Shown piece after piece: positions 17,716 through 26,967 of a stretch of DNA of 64,000 nucleotides (the stretch's first letter is position 1; each line of letters starts with the position of its first letter). The DNA is from Paramagnetospirillum magneticum AMB-1 (lineage in GTDB: Bacteria > Pseudomonadota > Alphaproteobacteria > Rhodospirillales > Magnetospirillaceae): the NCBI RefSeq assembly GCF_000009985.1, contig NC_007626.1:898501-962500 (forward strand). Direction: 5' to 3'. The notes beneath the pieces are model-generated. The model was given only the letters and a program-made list of their open reading frames with translations. It was not told where the DNA came from and did no database searches. The position numbers and the translations under genes are program-made.

Positions 17716-18168
17716 TCAGCCTCCGCAGCCGCCGATGGTGACGGTGATTTCCTGGCGGGCGATCCAGACCTCGCCGTCGGAGGTCACCGCATAGGCCCGC
17801 ACCGTCTGGGTCTTGGCCAGGCGCATGCGGAAGCTGACCTCGGCGCGGCCCGACTGGGGGGTCAGGTACCAGGACGACACCACCGGATAGGGATTGGCCT
17901 CGGCCAGCACATGGATGGCCTTGACGTGGTCGGCGGCGGTCATGGGCGAGTCCACCGAAACGGTGATGGGCTCCGAGGCGCCGCTGGCGGCCACGTCGCG
18001 CATCTTCAGCTTGACCTTGCCGTCCTTGGCCTTGAAGGGCCCCATCAGCTTGCGGGCCAGTTCGTCGGCTTCCTGCGCCAGTGCGGGCGCGGCCAGACCC
18101 GCCGTGGCGGCCAGCGCGGCACTTGCCGCCAGCACGGTCCGGCGATTCAGATTCCGGGATGCGTCCAC
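17716..18168 (-). CDS. soxY: Sulfur-oxidation carrier protein SoxY
   Basis: 150 aa from a GTG start preceded by a near-perfect GGAGGAGAGGGA site. A twin-arginine signal (NRRTVLAASAALAATAGLA) exports the folded SoxYZ pair. The C-terminal tail GGCGG carries the carrier Cys148 to which sulfur intermediates are bound. A 20-bp palindrome lies 69 bp upstream, just after the transporter gene, marking a probable control point for soxYZ. Confidence 0.95.
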   Translation of the reverse strand: MDASRNLNRRTVLAASAALAATAGLAAPALAQEADELARKLMGPFKAKDGKVKLKMRDVAASGASEPITVSVDSPMTAADHVKAIHVLAEANPYPVVSSWYLTPQSGRAEVSFRMRLAKTQTVRAYAVTSDGEVWIARQEITVTIGGCGG

Positions 18169-18236
18169 GTCCCTCTCCTCCCCAGGAATGTTTTTTCTTT
18201 CATGGTAGCGGAGGCGGGCGAGACGGCGCAACCGAT

Positions 18237-18256
18237 ATATCATAATATTATGATAT
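18237..18256. promoter_or_regulatory. Perfect 20-bp palindrome upstream of soxY
   Basis: ATATCATAATATTATGATAT, a perfect uninterrupted palindrome touching the stop codon of the TsuA-like gene. AT-rich palindromes of this kind are typical of ArsR-family sulfur sensors such as BigR or SqrR; that assignment is inference. The core ATAATATTAT recurs as CTAATATTAG in the next control region. Confidence 0.65.
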
Positions 18257-19387
18257 TCAGCGGGACAGAAAGGACCGGAGGCCACCGCGCAGACCGCCTT
18301 CGTCCAGGCTGCGCAGGCCAATGACGCCGCCCAGGATGATCGAGGCCAGGGCCAGGAACGAGGTGGCCGACAAGGTCGACAGACCGGTCAGTCCTTGGCC
18401 GATGGTGCAGCCCATGGCCATGATGCCGCCGATGCCCATCAGCGCGGCACCACCCAGATGGCGGAGCAGGTCGGCGGTATCGGCGAAGCCTTCCAGGGCG
18501 AAGCTGCCCCCCAGGCGGGCCGCCAGGAACGAGCCGGCGACGATGCCGCCTACCGCCGCCACGCCGAAGCTGATGGTCGCGCCGGTATAGGTCATCAGGT
18601 ACATCAGTCCGTCGCCCATGGGCGAGATGAACGACAGCGAGGTCAGTTGCACCGGGTCGAAATCGTCGGCGCCCAGGATGCCGGTGACGGCCCAGCCGGC
18701 GGGAACGGTCAGGCCGATCACCAGGGCGCCGGCCAGCGTACTCCCCGCCGTCCGGAAGGCGGCATCCTTGAGACACCAGATCAGGGCGCCACCGGCCAGA
18801 ACGGCGACGGCAAGAGGGCGGCCGACGGCTTCGGGGAGGCCCCATCCGGCCAGCAGGGCCGGCAGGCTCTGGCCGCTGGCGCCCAGCCGGGTCGCGGCGA
18901 TATTGGTCGCCTGTTCCAGGGCGATGCGCTCCATGGCCAGCAGGCCCTTCAGGGTCATGGTGGCGAACAGGCCGGTCACCAGCACCACCACCAGGGATTT
19001 GAGATTGCCGCCGCCCAGCCGCACCAGGGTCTTGCTGCCGCAACCGCCCGCCAGGGTCATGCCATAGCCGAACATCAGCCCGCCCAGGATGGCCCCGGCC
19101 CAGGGGAGGGAGGCGCCCAGATAGATGGACTTGTCCAGATTGATCCATCCGCCCGCCTGCAAGGCCTGCGATCCCAGCAGGGCCACCGCCATGGCCAGAA
19201 CCCAGGCCCGCAGCCGCCGCCGGTCGCCCAGGAACACCATGTCGGACAGGGCTCCCATGGTGCAGAAGTCGCTGGCCCGCGCCGCCCAGCCGAACACTGC
19301 GCCCACGGCGAAACCGGCCGAGCCGACGAGGGTGGTAAGGGCGATCTCGGACAAGGGGCTGTCTCCGCCAAGTCTGATGGGGTTCAT
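18257..19387 (-). CDS. YeeE/YedE (TsuA-type) sulfur-compound transporter
   Basis: 376 aa, about ten membrane helices. The duplicated fold carries the conserved cysteine motifs DFCTMGAL, GGCGSKTLVR and GCTIGQGLTGLSTLS that line the path for thiosulfate in TsuA. It is divergently paired with a TusA-like carrier, the common TsuA-TsuB arrangement, and lies 88 bp upstream of soxY. The start is uncertain: ATG 19387 is given, GTG 19399 and TTG 19405 are also in frame, and none has a clear ribosome-binding site. Confidence 0.9.
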   Translation of the reverse strand: MNPIRLGGDSPLSEIALTTLVGSAGFAVGAVFGWAARASDFCTMGALSDMVFLGDRRRLRAWVLAMAVALLGSQALQAGGWINLDKSIYLGASLPWAGAILGGLMFGYGMTLAGGCGSKTLVRLGGGNLKSLVVVLVTGLFATMTLKGLLAMERIALEQATNIAATRLGASGQSLPALLAGWGLPEAVGRPLAVAVLAGGALIWCLKDAAFRTAGSTLAGALVIGLTVPAGWAVTGILGADDFDPVQLTSLSFISPMGDGLMYLMTYTGATISFGVAAVGGIVAGSFLAARLGGSFALEGFADTADLLRHLGGAALMGIGGIMAMGCTIGQGLTGLSTLSATSFLALASIILGGVIGLRSLDEGGLRGGLRSFLSR

Positions 19388-19427
19388 CCAGGCTATCACC
19401 GGCAAGGCGATGGCATCAATGGACTGG

Positions 19428-19459
19428 GATATGGGCTAATATTAGTGTAGCCTCATATC
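19428..19459. promoter_or_regulatory. Inverted repeat in the yeeE/tusA divergent region
   Basis: Arms GATATGGGCTA and TAGCCTCATATC (one bulged base) around a 9-nt spacer; inside lies the palindrome CTAATATTAG (19436-19445). It is centred about 60 nt from both start codons, well placed for a shared operator. Confidence 0.6.
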
Positions 19460-19505
19460 AACAGGGCGAGCCAGCCCGCTGAGACGACATAAGGGAGGAC
19501 CAGGG

Positions 19506-19733
19506 ATGTCGAATACCGTTCTGGACGTGAAGGGCCTCAATTGCCCGCTGCCCATTCTGCGCGCCAAGAAGGCCATCAAGGACCTGACGGCGGGGGCGGT
19601 GCTGGAAGTGATCGCCACCGATCCCGGCTCGGTCGCCGATTTCGACGCCTTCTGCCGCCAGACCGGTAACACCCTGCTCAGCCAGGAGCAGGAGGCCGGC
19701 GTCTATACCTTCAAGATCCAGAAGGGCGCCTAA
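19506..19733 (+). CDS. TusA-family sulfur carrier
   Basis: 75 aa, complete. The TusA signature GLNCPLPILR gives the sulfur-accepting Cys13 in the CPxP motif; a second Cys occurs in DAFCRQTGN. Such proteins relay persulfide sulfur in the cytoplasm. Being divergent from a TsuA-like importer and close to soxYZ, it probably takes part in thiosulfate/persulfide handling (TsuB role) rather than tRNA thiolation. GGGAGGA sits 7 nt before the ATG. Its stop overlaps the convergent ampD stop by 4 bp. Confidence 0.93.
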   Translation: MSNTVLDVKGLNCPLPILRAKKAIKDLTAGAVLEVIATDPGSVADFDAFCRQTGNTLLSQEQEAGVYTFKIQKGA

Positions 19734-20410
19734 CGCACGATCCTGAGCAGCGAGCGCAGGCGGCCGACGCTTTCCTCGTCGACCAGCCCGTCCACCTTCC
19801 AGGGCCGGAAATGGCGCTGGAAGGCGGTCAGCGTCGCCTTGGGATCGTGGATGTCGTAACCCACATGGGCCAGGCCCGACAGCAGCACGTGCTCGGGCGG
19901 CAGCGGCGTGGGCTCGCCGCACGGCCACAGGCCGATACCGTGGCGCTCGGCCAGGTCGGCCCAAGGGAACAACTCGCCCGGGTCTTCCTTGCGGGTGGGC
20001 GCCACGTCGGAATGGCCGACCACGTTGCGGGCCGGAATGGGATGACGCTCCAGGATTCCCCGGCACAGGCGGATCAGCGACTCGATCTGGGCCCCGGGAA
20101 ACGCGCGATAGCCGAATTCGTGACCGGGATTGACCAGTTCGATGCCGATGGAGCGGGAATTGACGTCTGGCTCGCCCCGCCAGGACGAGGCGCCGGCGTG
20201 CCAGGCGCGCATGTCCTCGGGCACCAGGGCGAAGACGCGGCCGTCTTCCTCGATGACGTAATGGGCGCTGACCTTGGCTTGGGCGTCGCACAGCCGGGCC
20301 AGGGCCGCCTCGCCCGATTCCATGCCGGTATAGTGCAGCACCAGGGTGTCGACGATGGCCCCGGCCGGGCGCGGCTCGAAATTGGGCGAGGGGCGGGAAA
20401 TGATGGTCAT
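19730..20410 (-). CDS. ampD: 1,6-anhydro-N-acetylmuramoyl-L-alanine amidase AmpD
   Basis: 226 aa without a signal peptide, as expected for the cytoplasmic muropeptide-recycling amidase. The amidase_2 fold shows zinc ligands in VLHYTG and VVGHSDVAPTRKEDPG. A small C-terminal peptidoglycan-binding-like domain (about 165-222: LLSGLAHVGYDI, WKVDGLVDEESVGRL) extends it beyond E. coli AmpD. Its start overlaps the upstream EamA gene (ATGA), so the two are translationally coupled. Confidence 0.92.
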   Translation of the reverse strand: MTIISRPSPNFEPRPAGAIVDTLVLHYTGMESGEAALARLCDAQAKVSAHYVIEEDGRVFALVPEDMRAWHAGASSWRGEPDVNSRSIGIELVNPGHEFGYRAFPGAQIESLIRLCRGILERHPIPARNVVGHSDVAPTRKEDPGELFPWADLAERHGIGLWPCGEPTPLPPEHVLLSGLAHVGYDIHDPKATLTAFQRHFRPWKVDGLVDEESVGRLRSLLRIVR

Positions 20411-21312
20411 GTTCCGGGCTCCGGTTCTTCCGCACGGTGGATGGCGCGGCCGGGCAGCAGTTCCACCACGGCGACGCCCAGCACGGTCAGGGCGCCGCCC
20501 ACCAGCTTGTGCCAGGTCAGCGGCTCGCCCAGCAGCAGCACGCCACCGGCCAGCCCCACCACCGGCCCCAGCAGGGTGAAGGGCACCACCCGGTTCATGG
20601 GGTGACGGGCGATCAGGCGATACCACAGAGTATAGGCGATCAGGGTCGAGCCGACGATGGTGTAGGCCACGCCGCTCCAGCCCTTGATCCCGGTGGCGGC
20701 CAGCGCCTCCATCTGCCCGCTTTCCGTCGCCAGCGACAGGCCCAGCAGCAAGGGCGAGGCCAGCATGGCCATCCAACCGTTCAGCGCCAGGGGATTGATG
20801 GCGCCTAAGCGCTTGATCACCACATTGGCCAAGGCCCAGGCGAAGCCCGAGGCCACCACGGCGATGAACGGCGTGAGGCGGGGCAGGTGGGGCTCGCCGG
20901 CCAGCAGGGCGACGCCGATGAACGACACCGCCAGCCCCAGGCTGCGCCAGACTCCCAGCACCTCGCCGAAGAAGGCCCAGGCCAGGATGGCGGAGAAGGG
21001 AATGGACAGCTCGATGACGATGGCGGCGGTGGCGGCGTCCATGCCGGCGACACCGAAGAACATCAGGCCGAAATGCCCGACCCCCAGCAACAGGGCCAGC
21101 AGGAGGATGCCGGGCAACTGGGCGCGGCTGGGGCGGAAGAACGGCGCCAGGATCAGCGCGGTGCAGGCGAAGCGCAAGGCGGTCAGCAGGAAGGGCGGCA
21201 AGGTGCCCAAGGCCGTCTTCACCGCCACGAAATTGAGGCCCCACAGGGTGACCACCAGGGTGGCCGAGGCCCATTCCAGGGGCGTGAGGCGCGAGGGGGC
21301 GGTCATGGCCAT
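20407..21312 (-). CDS. EamA/DMT-superfamily exporter
   Basis: 301 aa, ten predicted membrane helices in two EamA repeats (WASATLVVTLWGLNFVAVKT begins the first; AVVASGFAWALANVVIKR the second). Family members export amino acids, metabolites or nucleosides; the substrate cannot be read from sequence. ATGs at 21312 and 21306 are both possible starts. It overlaps ampD by 4 bp. A REP-like hairpin lies upstream. Confidence 0.88.
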   Translation of the reverse strand: MAMTAPSRLTPLEWASATLVVTLWGLNFVAVKTALGTLPPFLLTALRFACTALILAPFFRPSRAQLPGILLLALLLGVGHFGLMFFGVAGMDAATAAIVIELSIPFSAILAWAFFGEVLGVWRSLGLAVSFIGVALLAGEPHLPRLTPFIAVVASGFAWALANVVIKRLGAINPLALNGWMAMLASPLLLGLSLATESGQMEALAATGIKGWSGVAYTIVGSTLIAYTLWYRLIARHPMNRVVPFTLLGPVVGLAGGVLLLGEPLTWHKLVGGALTVLGVAVVELLPGRAIHRAEEPEPGT

Positions 21313-21365
21313 GCGGGCGGGACGCCCGCGCTCCGGAAGGAGGGGGTCATGGAGCGCACCTCTCC

Positions 21366-21456
21366 ATGTCATCCTGAGCCATAGGCGAAGGATCTTTCAG
21401 GCACGAGCTTCGGGCATCACGGGTGAAAGATGCTTCGCTGGCGCTCAGCATGACAT
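21366..21456. repeat. REP-like imperfect inverted repeat
   Basis: A 91-bp long hairpin: ATGTCATCCTGAGC pairs with GCTCAGCATGACAT (one mismatch) and CGAAGGATCTTTCA with TGAAAGATGCTTCG (one mismatch). This TCATCCTGAGC...GAAGGATCTTTC sequence resembles a repeat class common between genes in many bacteria. Only one copy is seen here. Confidence 0.75.
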
Positions 21457-21465
21457 CTTGCACGG

Positions 21466-23280
<1,815 letters not shown>

Positions 23281-23311
23281 GCCCGATGGCTACACCCACG
23301 GCGCCCGGTTG

Positions 23312-23788
23312 TCAAACCGGGTGCACGCCGATTTCGCCCCGCCAACCGGTCTCCGCCCCGGGCGCCCCAGGGTGGTGATAGCCCTCGCGGATCAGGGCGC
23401 CGACCAGTTCGGTGTCGTCGACCAGAAGATCGTGCATCAGCTCGAAATAGGCGCCGAGAAAGGCCGGAAGACTCTCGAACCCGCTGGGAATCTGCCCGGT
23501 CAGGACGGTCTGCGCCTGCTTGATCAAGCGAGCGTGGCCGCCGCAATGCTCGTCCACATGGGCGCCGAAGCGGTCCCGAGGCAGCTTGCGCAGCAATTGC
23601 TCCTCATAGAAGCAATGGGCGACCAGCAGGCGGAAAAAATCACGGCACAGCGGCAGAACATCCTCGATGCTGATGGAAGTTTCCGCCTTTGCTTCGATTT
23701 GTGCGGAGAGCTCGAGAAGGCGCTGGTGTTCGCGGTCTATTCTTTCGTGACCCAGGGCGAAATGCTCGGACCAGACCAGTGTGCGCAT
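23312..23788 (-). CDS. Bacteriohemerythrin
   Basis: 158 aa single-domain hemerythrin, a di-iron oxygen-binding four-helix bundle. The ligand pattern is visible: ERIDREHQRLLELS, AHCFYEEQLL, DEHCGGHARL and FELMHDLLVDDTELV provide the His/Glu/Asp set. The C-terminal about 25 residues are an extra unstructured tail. Hemerythrins of microaerophiles carry or sense oxygen. It stands alone between uup and an unrelated small gene. Confidence 0.92.
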   Translation of the reverse strand: MRTLVWSEHFALGHERIDREHQRLLELSAQIEAKAETSISIEDVLPLCRDFFRLLVAHCFYEEQLLRKLPRDRFGAHVDEHCGGHARLIKQAQTVLTGQIPSGFESLPAFLGAYFELMHDLLVDDTELVGALIREGYHHPGAPGAETGWRGEIGVHPV

Positions 23789-23929
23789 GGGACGCCTCCC
23801 CGATGGTCCACCCTTTCGCCAGGGTGGGGATTGCTGATGGTCAATTCAACCATGCCGCCACGGCCAAAGTCCGCCCACGCTTTGAATCACTCTGTAACCA
23901 TATCTTTCGTCAGGGTTGTTTTTGCCGGC

Positions 23930-23969
23930 GACCCGATGCGGGCTATGGGGTAACCTCGCGCATCGGGTC
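23930..23969. promoter_or_regulatory. Leader hairpin upstream of a 114-aa gene
   Basis: Perfect 11-bp arms GACCCGATGCG / CGCATCGGGTC with an 18-nt loop, ending 19 nt before the ATG at 23989. The spacing would let it influence ribosome access. Confidence 0.45.
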
Positions 23970-23988
23970 TCGCCCAAGGAATGACGCC

Positions 23989-24333
23989 ATGCCCTATGTC
24001 AGCCGCGATGCCCTCGGCCGTGTGGTCGGATTGTCCGAACACGCCACCGAGGTCGCAGCCGAAAGCTTGCCGGCCAGCCATCCCGACGTGCTGGACTTCC
24101 TGTTCCGCGACACCGGGACCGAGCGCGGCTCCGCCCGCTTTCTCGCCTCTGACCTCGCTTTTATCCGCGTGGTCGAGGATCTGGTGGCGGTGCTGGTGGA
24201 AAAGCGCCTGATCGCCTTCACCGACCTGCCGCCCGCCGCCCAGGACAAGCTGCTGGATCGCCGGTCCATGCGCTCTTACCTGTCGGGAGTGTCGGGGGTT
24301 TTTTCCGGCGACGAGGAAGCCAAGATTATCTGA
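23989..24333 (+). CDS. Small conserved hypothetical protein
   Basis: 114 aa. Begins MPYVSRDALGRVVGLS and contains FLASDLAFIRVVEDLVAVLVEK followed by FTDLPPAAQDKLLDRRSMR; these segments recall small proteobacterial proteins that databases often misname as tryptophan synthase beta-like. No catalytic residues or membrane segments are seen; the middle is an amphipathic helix. A strong inverted repeat precedes the start. An ATG at 23981 is out of frame. Confidence 0.72.
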   Translation: MPYVSRDALGRVVGLSEHATEVAAESLPASHPDVLDFLFRDTGTERGSARFLASDLAFIRVVEDLVAVLVEKRLIAFTDLPPAAQDKLLDRRSMRSYLSGVSGVFSGDEEAKII

Positions 24334-24454
24334 ACGTGCGGATGTGGCGCCGCTTTAAAGGCCCATACGATTGGACTAAGCTTTCCTGGCCGCATGGAAC
24401 GGCTCCTCCGGGCCCATGCCGCCCGGAGCGGTCAACCCGAAAGGAAACGCCAAG

Positions 24455-24988
24455 ATGTCCGATTGCTGCACCGATGCCTTCAAGGACCTGTCCCGCCGGG
24501 GATTCGTCAAGCTGGCCCTGGGGGCCGGCGCCGCCCTTTGGGTCAATTTCAAGCCGAGCATCAGCCTTGCCGCCGGCGGGACCGAGGCCCTGCTGCTGTC
24601 TTGCATGGATTATCGCCTGATGGACGACATCGTCCGCTACATGGATGGGCGGGCCATGACCAACAAGTACGACCATGTGGTGCTGGCCGGCGCTTCGCTG
24701 GGGGTGCTGCAGGACAAGAACCTGTCCTGGGGCCAGACCTTCTGGGACCATGTCCAGGTCGCCCTGGACCTGCACCACATCCAGAAGGTCATCGTGATGG
24801 ATCACCGCGATTGCGGCGCCTACAAGGTGTTCCTGGGGCCGGATTCGGCCAAGGACGCGGCCACCGAGACCGCTTCCCACACCGCCAAGCTGCGGGCGCT
24901 GCGCACGGCCATCAATGCCAAGCATCCCACCCTGGCGGTGGAGTTGCTGCTGATGGATCTGGAAGGCAAGGTCGAGACCGTCGCCTGA
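24455..24988 (+). CDS. Tat-exported beta-carbonic anhydrase-like protein
   Basis: 177 aa. A twin-arginine signal (SRRGFVKLALGAGAALWV) at residues 10-28 is followed by a beta-CA-like domain: Cys50-x-Asp52-x-Arg54 (SCMDYR) and His117-x-x-Cys120 (DHRDCGAY), the complete zinc site and Asp-Arg dyad. It is shorter than most beta-carbonic anhydrases (about 200-230 aa). Hydration of CO2 outside the cytoplasm, or an unrelated zinc function, are both possible. A 8-bp hairpin (24406-24428) lies in the leader; a strong terminator follows. Confidence 0.85.
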   Translation: MSDCCTDAFKDLSRRGFVKLALGAGAALWVNFKPSISLAAGGTEALLLSCMDYRLMDDIVRYMDGRAMTNKYDHVVLAGASLGVLQDKNLSWGQTFWDHVQVALDLHHIQKVIVMDHRDCGAYKVFLGPDSAKDAATETASHTAKLRALRTAINAKHPTLAVELLLMDLEGKVETVA

Positions 24989-25006
24989 TCCCAGGGACGG
25001 GAACAA

Positions 25007-25037
25007 GCCCCCCGCCTGGCCGGCGGGGGGCCTTTTT
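25007..25037 (+). terminator. Rho-independent terminator
   Basis: 10-bp stem GCCCCCCGCC / GGCGGGGGGC with 5-nt loop and a following CTTTTTA. It ends the carbonic anhydrase-like gene immediately before the convergent kup gene. Confidence 0.88.
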
Positions 25038-25041
25038 ATGG

Positions 25042-26964
25042 CTACAGCTGGACCTGGATGCCCAGTTCCACCACGCGACCCGCCGGAATGCGGAAGAAGT
25101 CGGTGGCCGAAACGGCGTTGCGGCTCATGATGACGAACAGGCGCTCGCGCCATTCGGGCATCTCGGGATGGGTGGACGGCACCAGCGTCTCGCGCCCCAG
25201 GAAGAACGAGGTGTCCATCATCTCGAATTCCAGGCCGAAGGCCTTGCACAGGCGCAGCACCTTGGGAATGTCCGGCTCCTGGAAGAAGCCGTAGCGCACG
25301 GTGATGCGGTAGAAGCCCTCGGCCAGCCCCTCCACCACCACCCGGTCGCGGGCGGAAACGCGGGGAATGTCCTCGGTGATCACCGTCAGGAACACCACTC
25401 GCTGGTGCAGCACCTTGTTGTGCTTGAGATTGTGCAGCAGGGCGATGGGCACCGTGTCGGTGCCTCCGGTCATGAACACGGCGGTGCCACGCACCCGCAG
25501 GATCGAGGTCGAGTCCTTCTGCTGCTGCATGAACATGTCCAGCGGCAGGGCGCCGTCGGCGAGGCGCCGCGACAGGATGTCGCGCCCCTTGCGCCAGGTG
25601 GCCATCAGCAGCAGCATGCCCAGCCCCACCGCCAGGGGGAACCAGCCGCCCTGGGTGACCTTCAGCAGGTTGGCGCCCAGAAAGCCCAGATCCACCGCCA
25701 GGAACACCGCGCCCAGGCCCAGGCACAGCCACAGCGGCCAGTTCCACGAGCGGTGGGCCACCACCAGCGCCAGGATGGTGGTGGCGGCCATGGTGCCGGT
25801 CACCGCGATGCCGTAGGCGGCGGCCAGATTGCTGGAACTCTTGAAGCCGACCACCAGGGCGACGATACCCAGCAGCAATCCCCAATTGGCGCGCGGGATA
25901 TAGATCTGCCCCTCTTCCTCGTCCGAGGTGTGGCGGATATCGAGACGGGGCGAGTAGCCCAGTTGTACCGCCTGGCGCGACAGCGAGAACACGCCCGAGA
26001 TCACCGCCTGGCTGGCGATCACCGTGGCCAGGGTGGCCAGGATCACCATGGGATAAAGGCCCCAGCCCGGCACCAGCATGTAGAACGGGTTCCGGGCGGC
26101 CTCGGGATTGTCGAGGATCAGGGCCGCCTGGCCGAAATAGTTCAGCGTCAGCGCCGGCAGCACCAGGGCGAACCACGCCATCTGGATGGGCAGCTTGCCG
26201 AAATGGCCCATGTCGGCGTAAAGCGCCTCGCCGCCGGTCACCGCCAGCACCACCGAGCCCATGACCACGAAGGCGATCCATCCGTGGGTGAACAGGAAGG
26301 TCAGGCCATAGGCCGGGTTGACCGCCATCAGGATGTGCGGATGTCCCACCACCTCGGTCAGGCCCAGGGCGGCGATGGTCAGGAACCACACCACCATCAC
26401 CGGGCCGAACAGGCGCCCGACCAGCTCGGTGCCGTGGCTCTGGATGGTGAACAGCGCCACCAGCACGATCAGGGTCAGCGGCACCACATAGGGCGCGAAG
26501 AACGGGGTCCCCACCTCGAGGCCCTCGATGGCCGACAGGACCGAGATGGCTGGGGTGATCATGCCGTCGCCGATGAACAGGGCGGCGCCGAACAGGCCGA
26601 GCCCCACCAGCGGTCCCACCAGGCCGCGATCGCCGCCGGTGGCGCGGATGGCCAGGGCCAGCAGGGCCAGGATGCCGCCCTCGCCCCGGTTGTCGGCACG
26701 CATGACGAACAGCACGTATTTGATGGTGACCACCAGGATGATGGCCCAGAACACCAGGGAGGCGATGCCGATGACGTTTTCCGGCGAGGACGGAATGCCG
26801 TGGTCGGGGTCGAAGCACTCCTTCAGCGTATAGAGCGGGCTGGTGCCGATATCGCCGTAGACCACGCCGATGGCGGCCAGGGACAGGGCTCCCAGGCGCT
26901 TGACGCCGATTTTTTCGGTGCCGGACTTCTCGCCGGCGGGCTTTTCGGTGGCGGGAGTCTCCAT
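25042..26964 (-). CDS. kup: Kup-family potassium uptake protein (second of tandem pair)
   Basis: 640 aa: a Lys/Glu-rich N-terminal extension (about 20 residues), then twelve membrane helices beginning LGALSLAAIGVVYGDIGTSPLY, the Kup signature, and a cytosolic C-terminal domain with ALLHNLKHNKVLHQRVVFLTV. Kup carriers import K+ with protons. It starts 3 bp after the stop of the other kup gene, with little ribosome-binding sequence, so coupling is likely. The two proteins are clear paralogues along their whole length. Confidence 0.95.
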   Translation of the reverse strand: METPATEKPAGEKSGTEKIGVKRLGALSLAAIGVVYGDIGTSPLYTLKECFDPDHGIPSSPENVIGIASLVFWAIILVVTIKYVLFVMRADNRGEGGILALLALAIRATGGDRGLVGPLVGLGLFGAALFIGDGMITPAISVLSAIEGLEVGTPFFAPYVVPLTLIVLVALFTIQSHGTELVGRLFGPVMVVWFLTIAALGLTEVVGHPHILMAVNPAYGLTFLFTHGWIAFVVMGSVVLAVTGGEALYADMGHFGKLPIQMAWFALVLPALTLNYFGQAALILDNPEAARNPFYMLVPGWGLYPMVILATLATVIASQAVISGVFSLSRQAVQLGYSPRLDIRHTSDEEEGQIYIPRANWGLLLGIVALVVGFKSSSNLAAAYGIAVTGTMAATTILALVVAHRSWNWPLWLCLGLGAVFLAVDLGFLGANLLKVTQGGWFPLAVGLGMLLLMATWRKGRDILSRRLADGALPLDMFMQQQKDSTSILRVRGTAVFMTGGTDTVPIALLHNLKHNKVLHQRVVFLTVITEDIPRVSARDRVVVEGLAEGFYRITVRYGFFQEPDIPKVLRLCKAFGLEFEMMDTSFFLGRETLVPSTHPEMPEWRERLFVIMSRNAVSATDFFRIPAGRVVELGIQVQL

Positions 26965-26967
26965 GGC

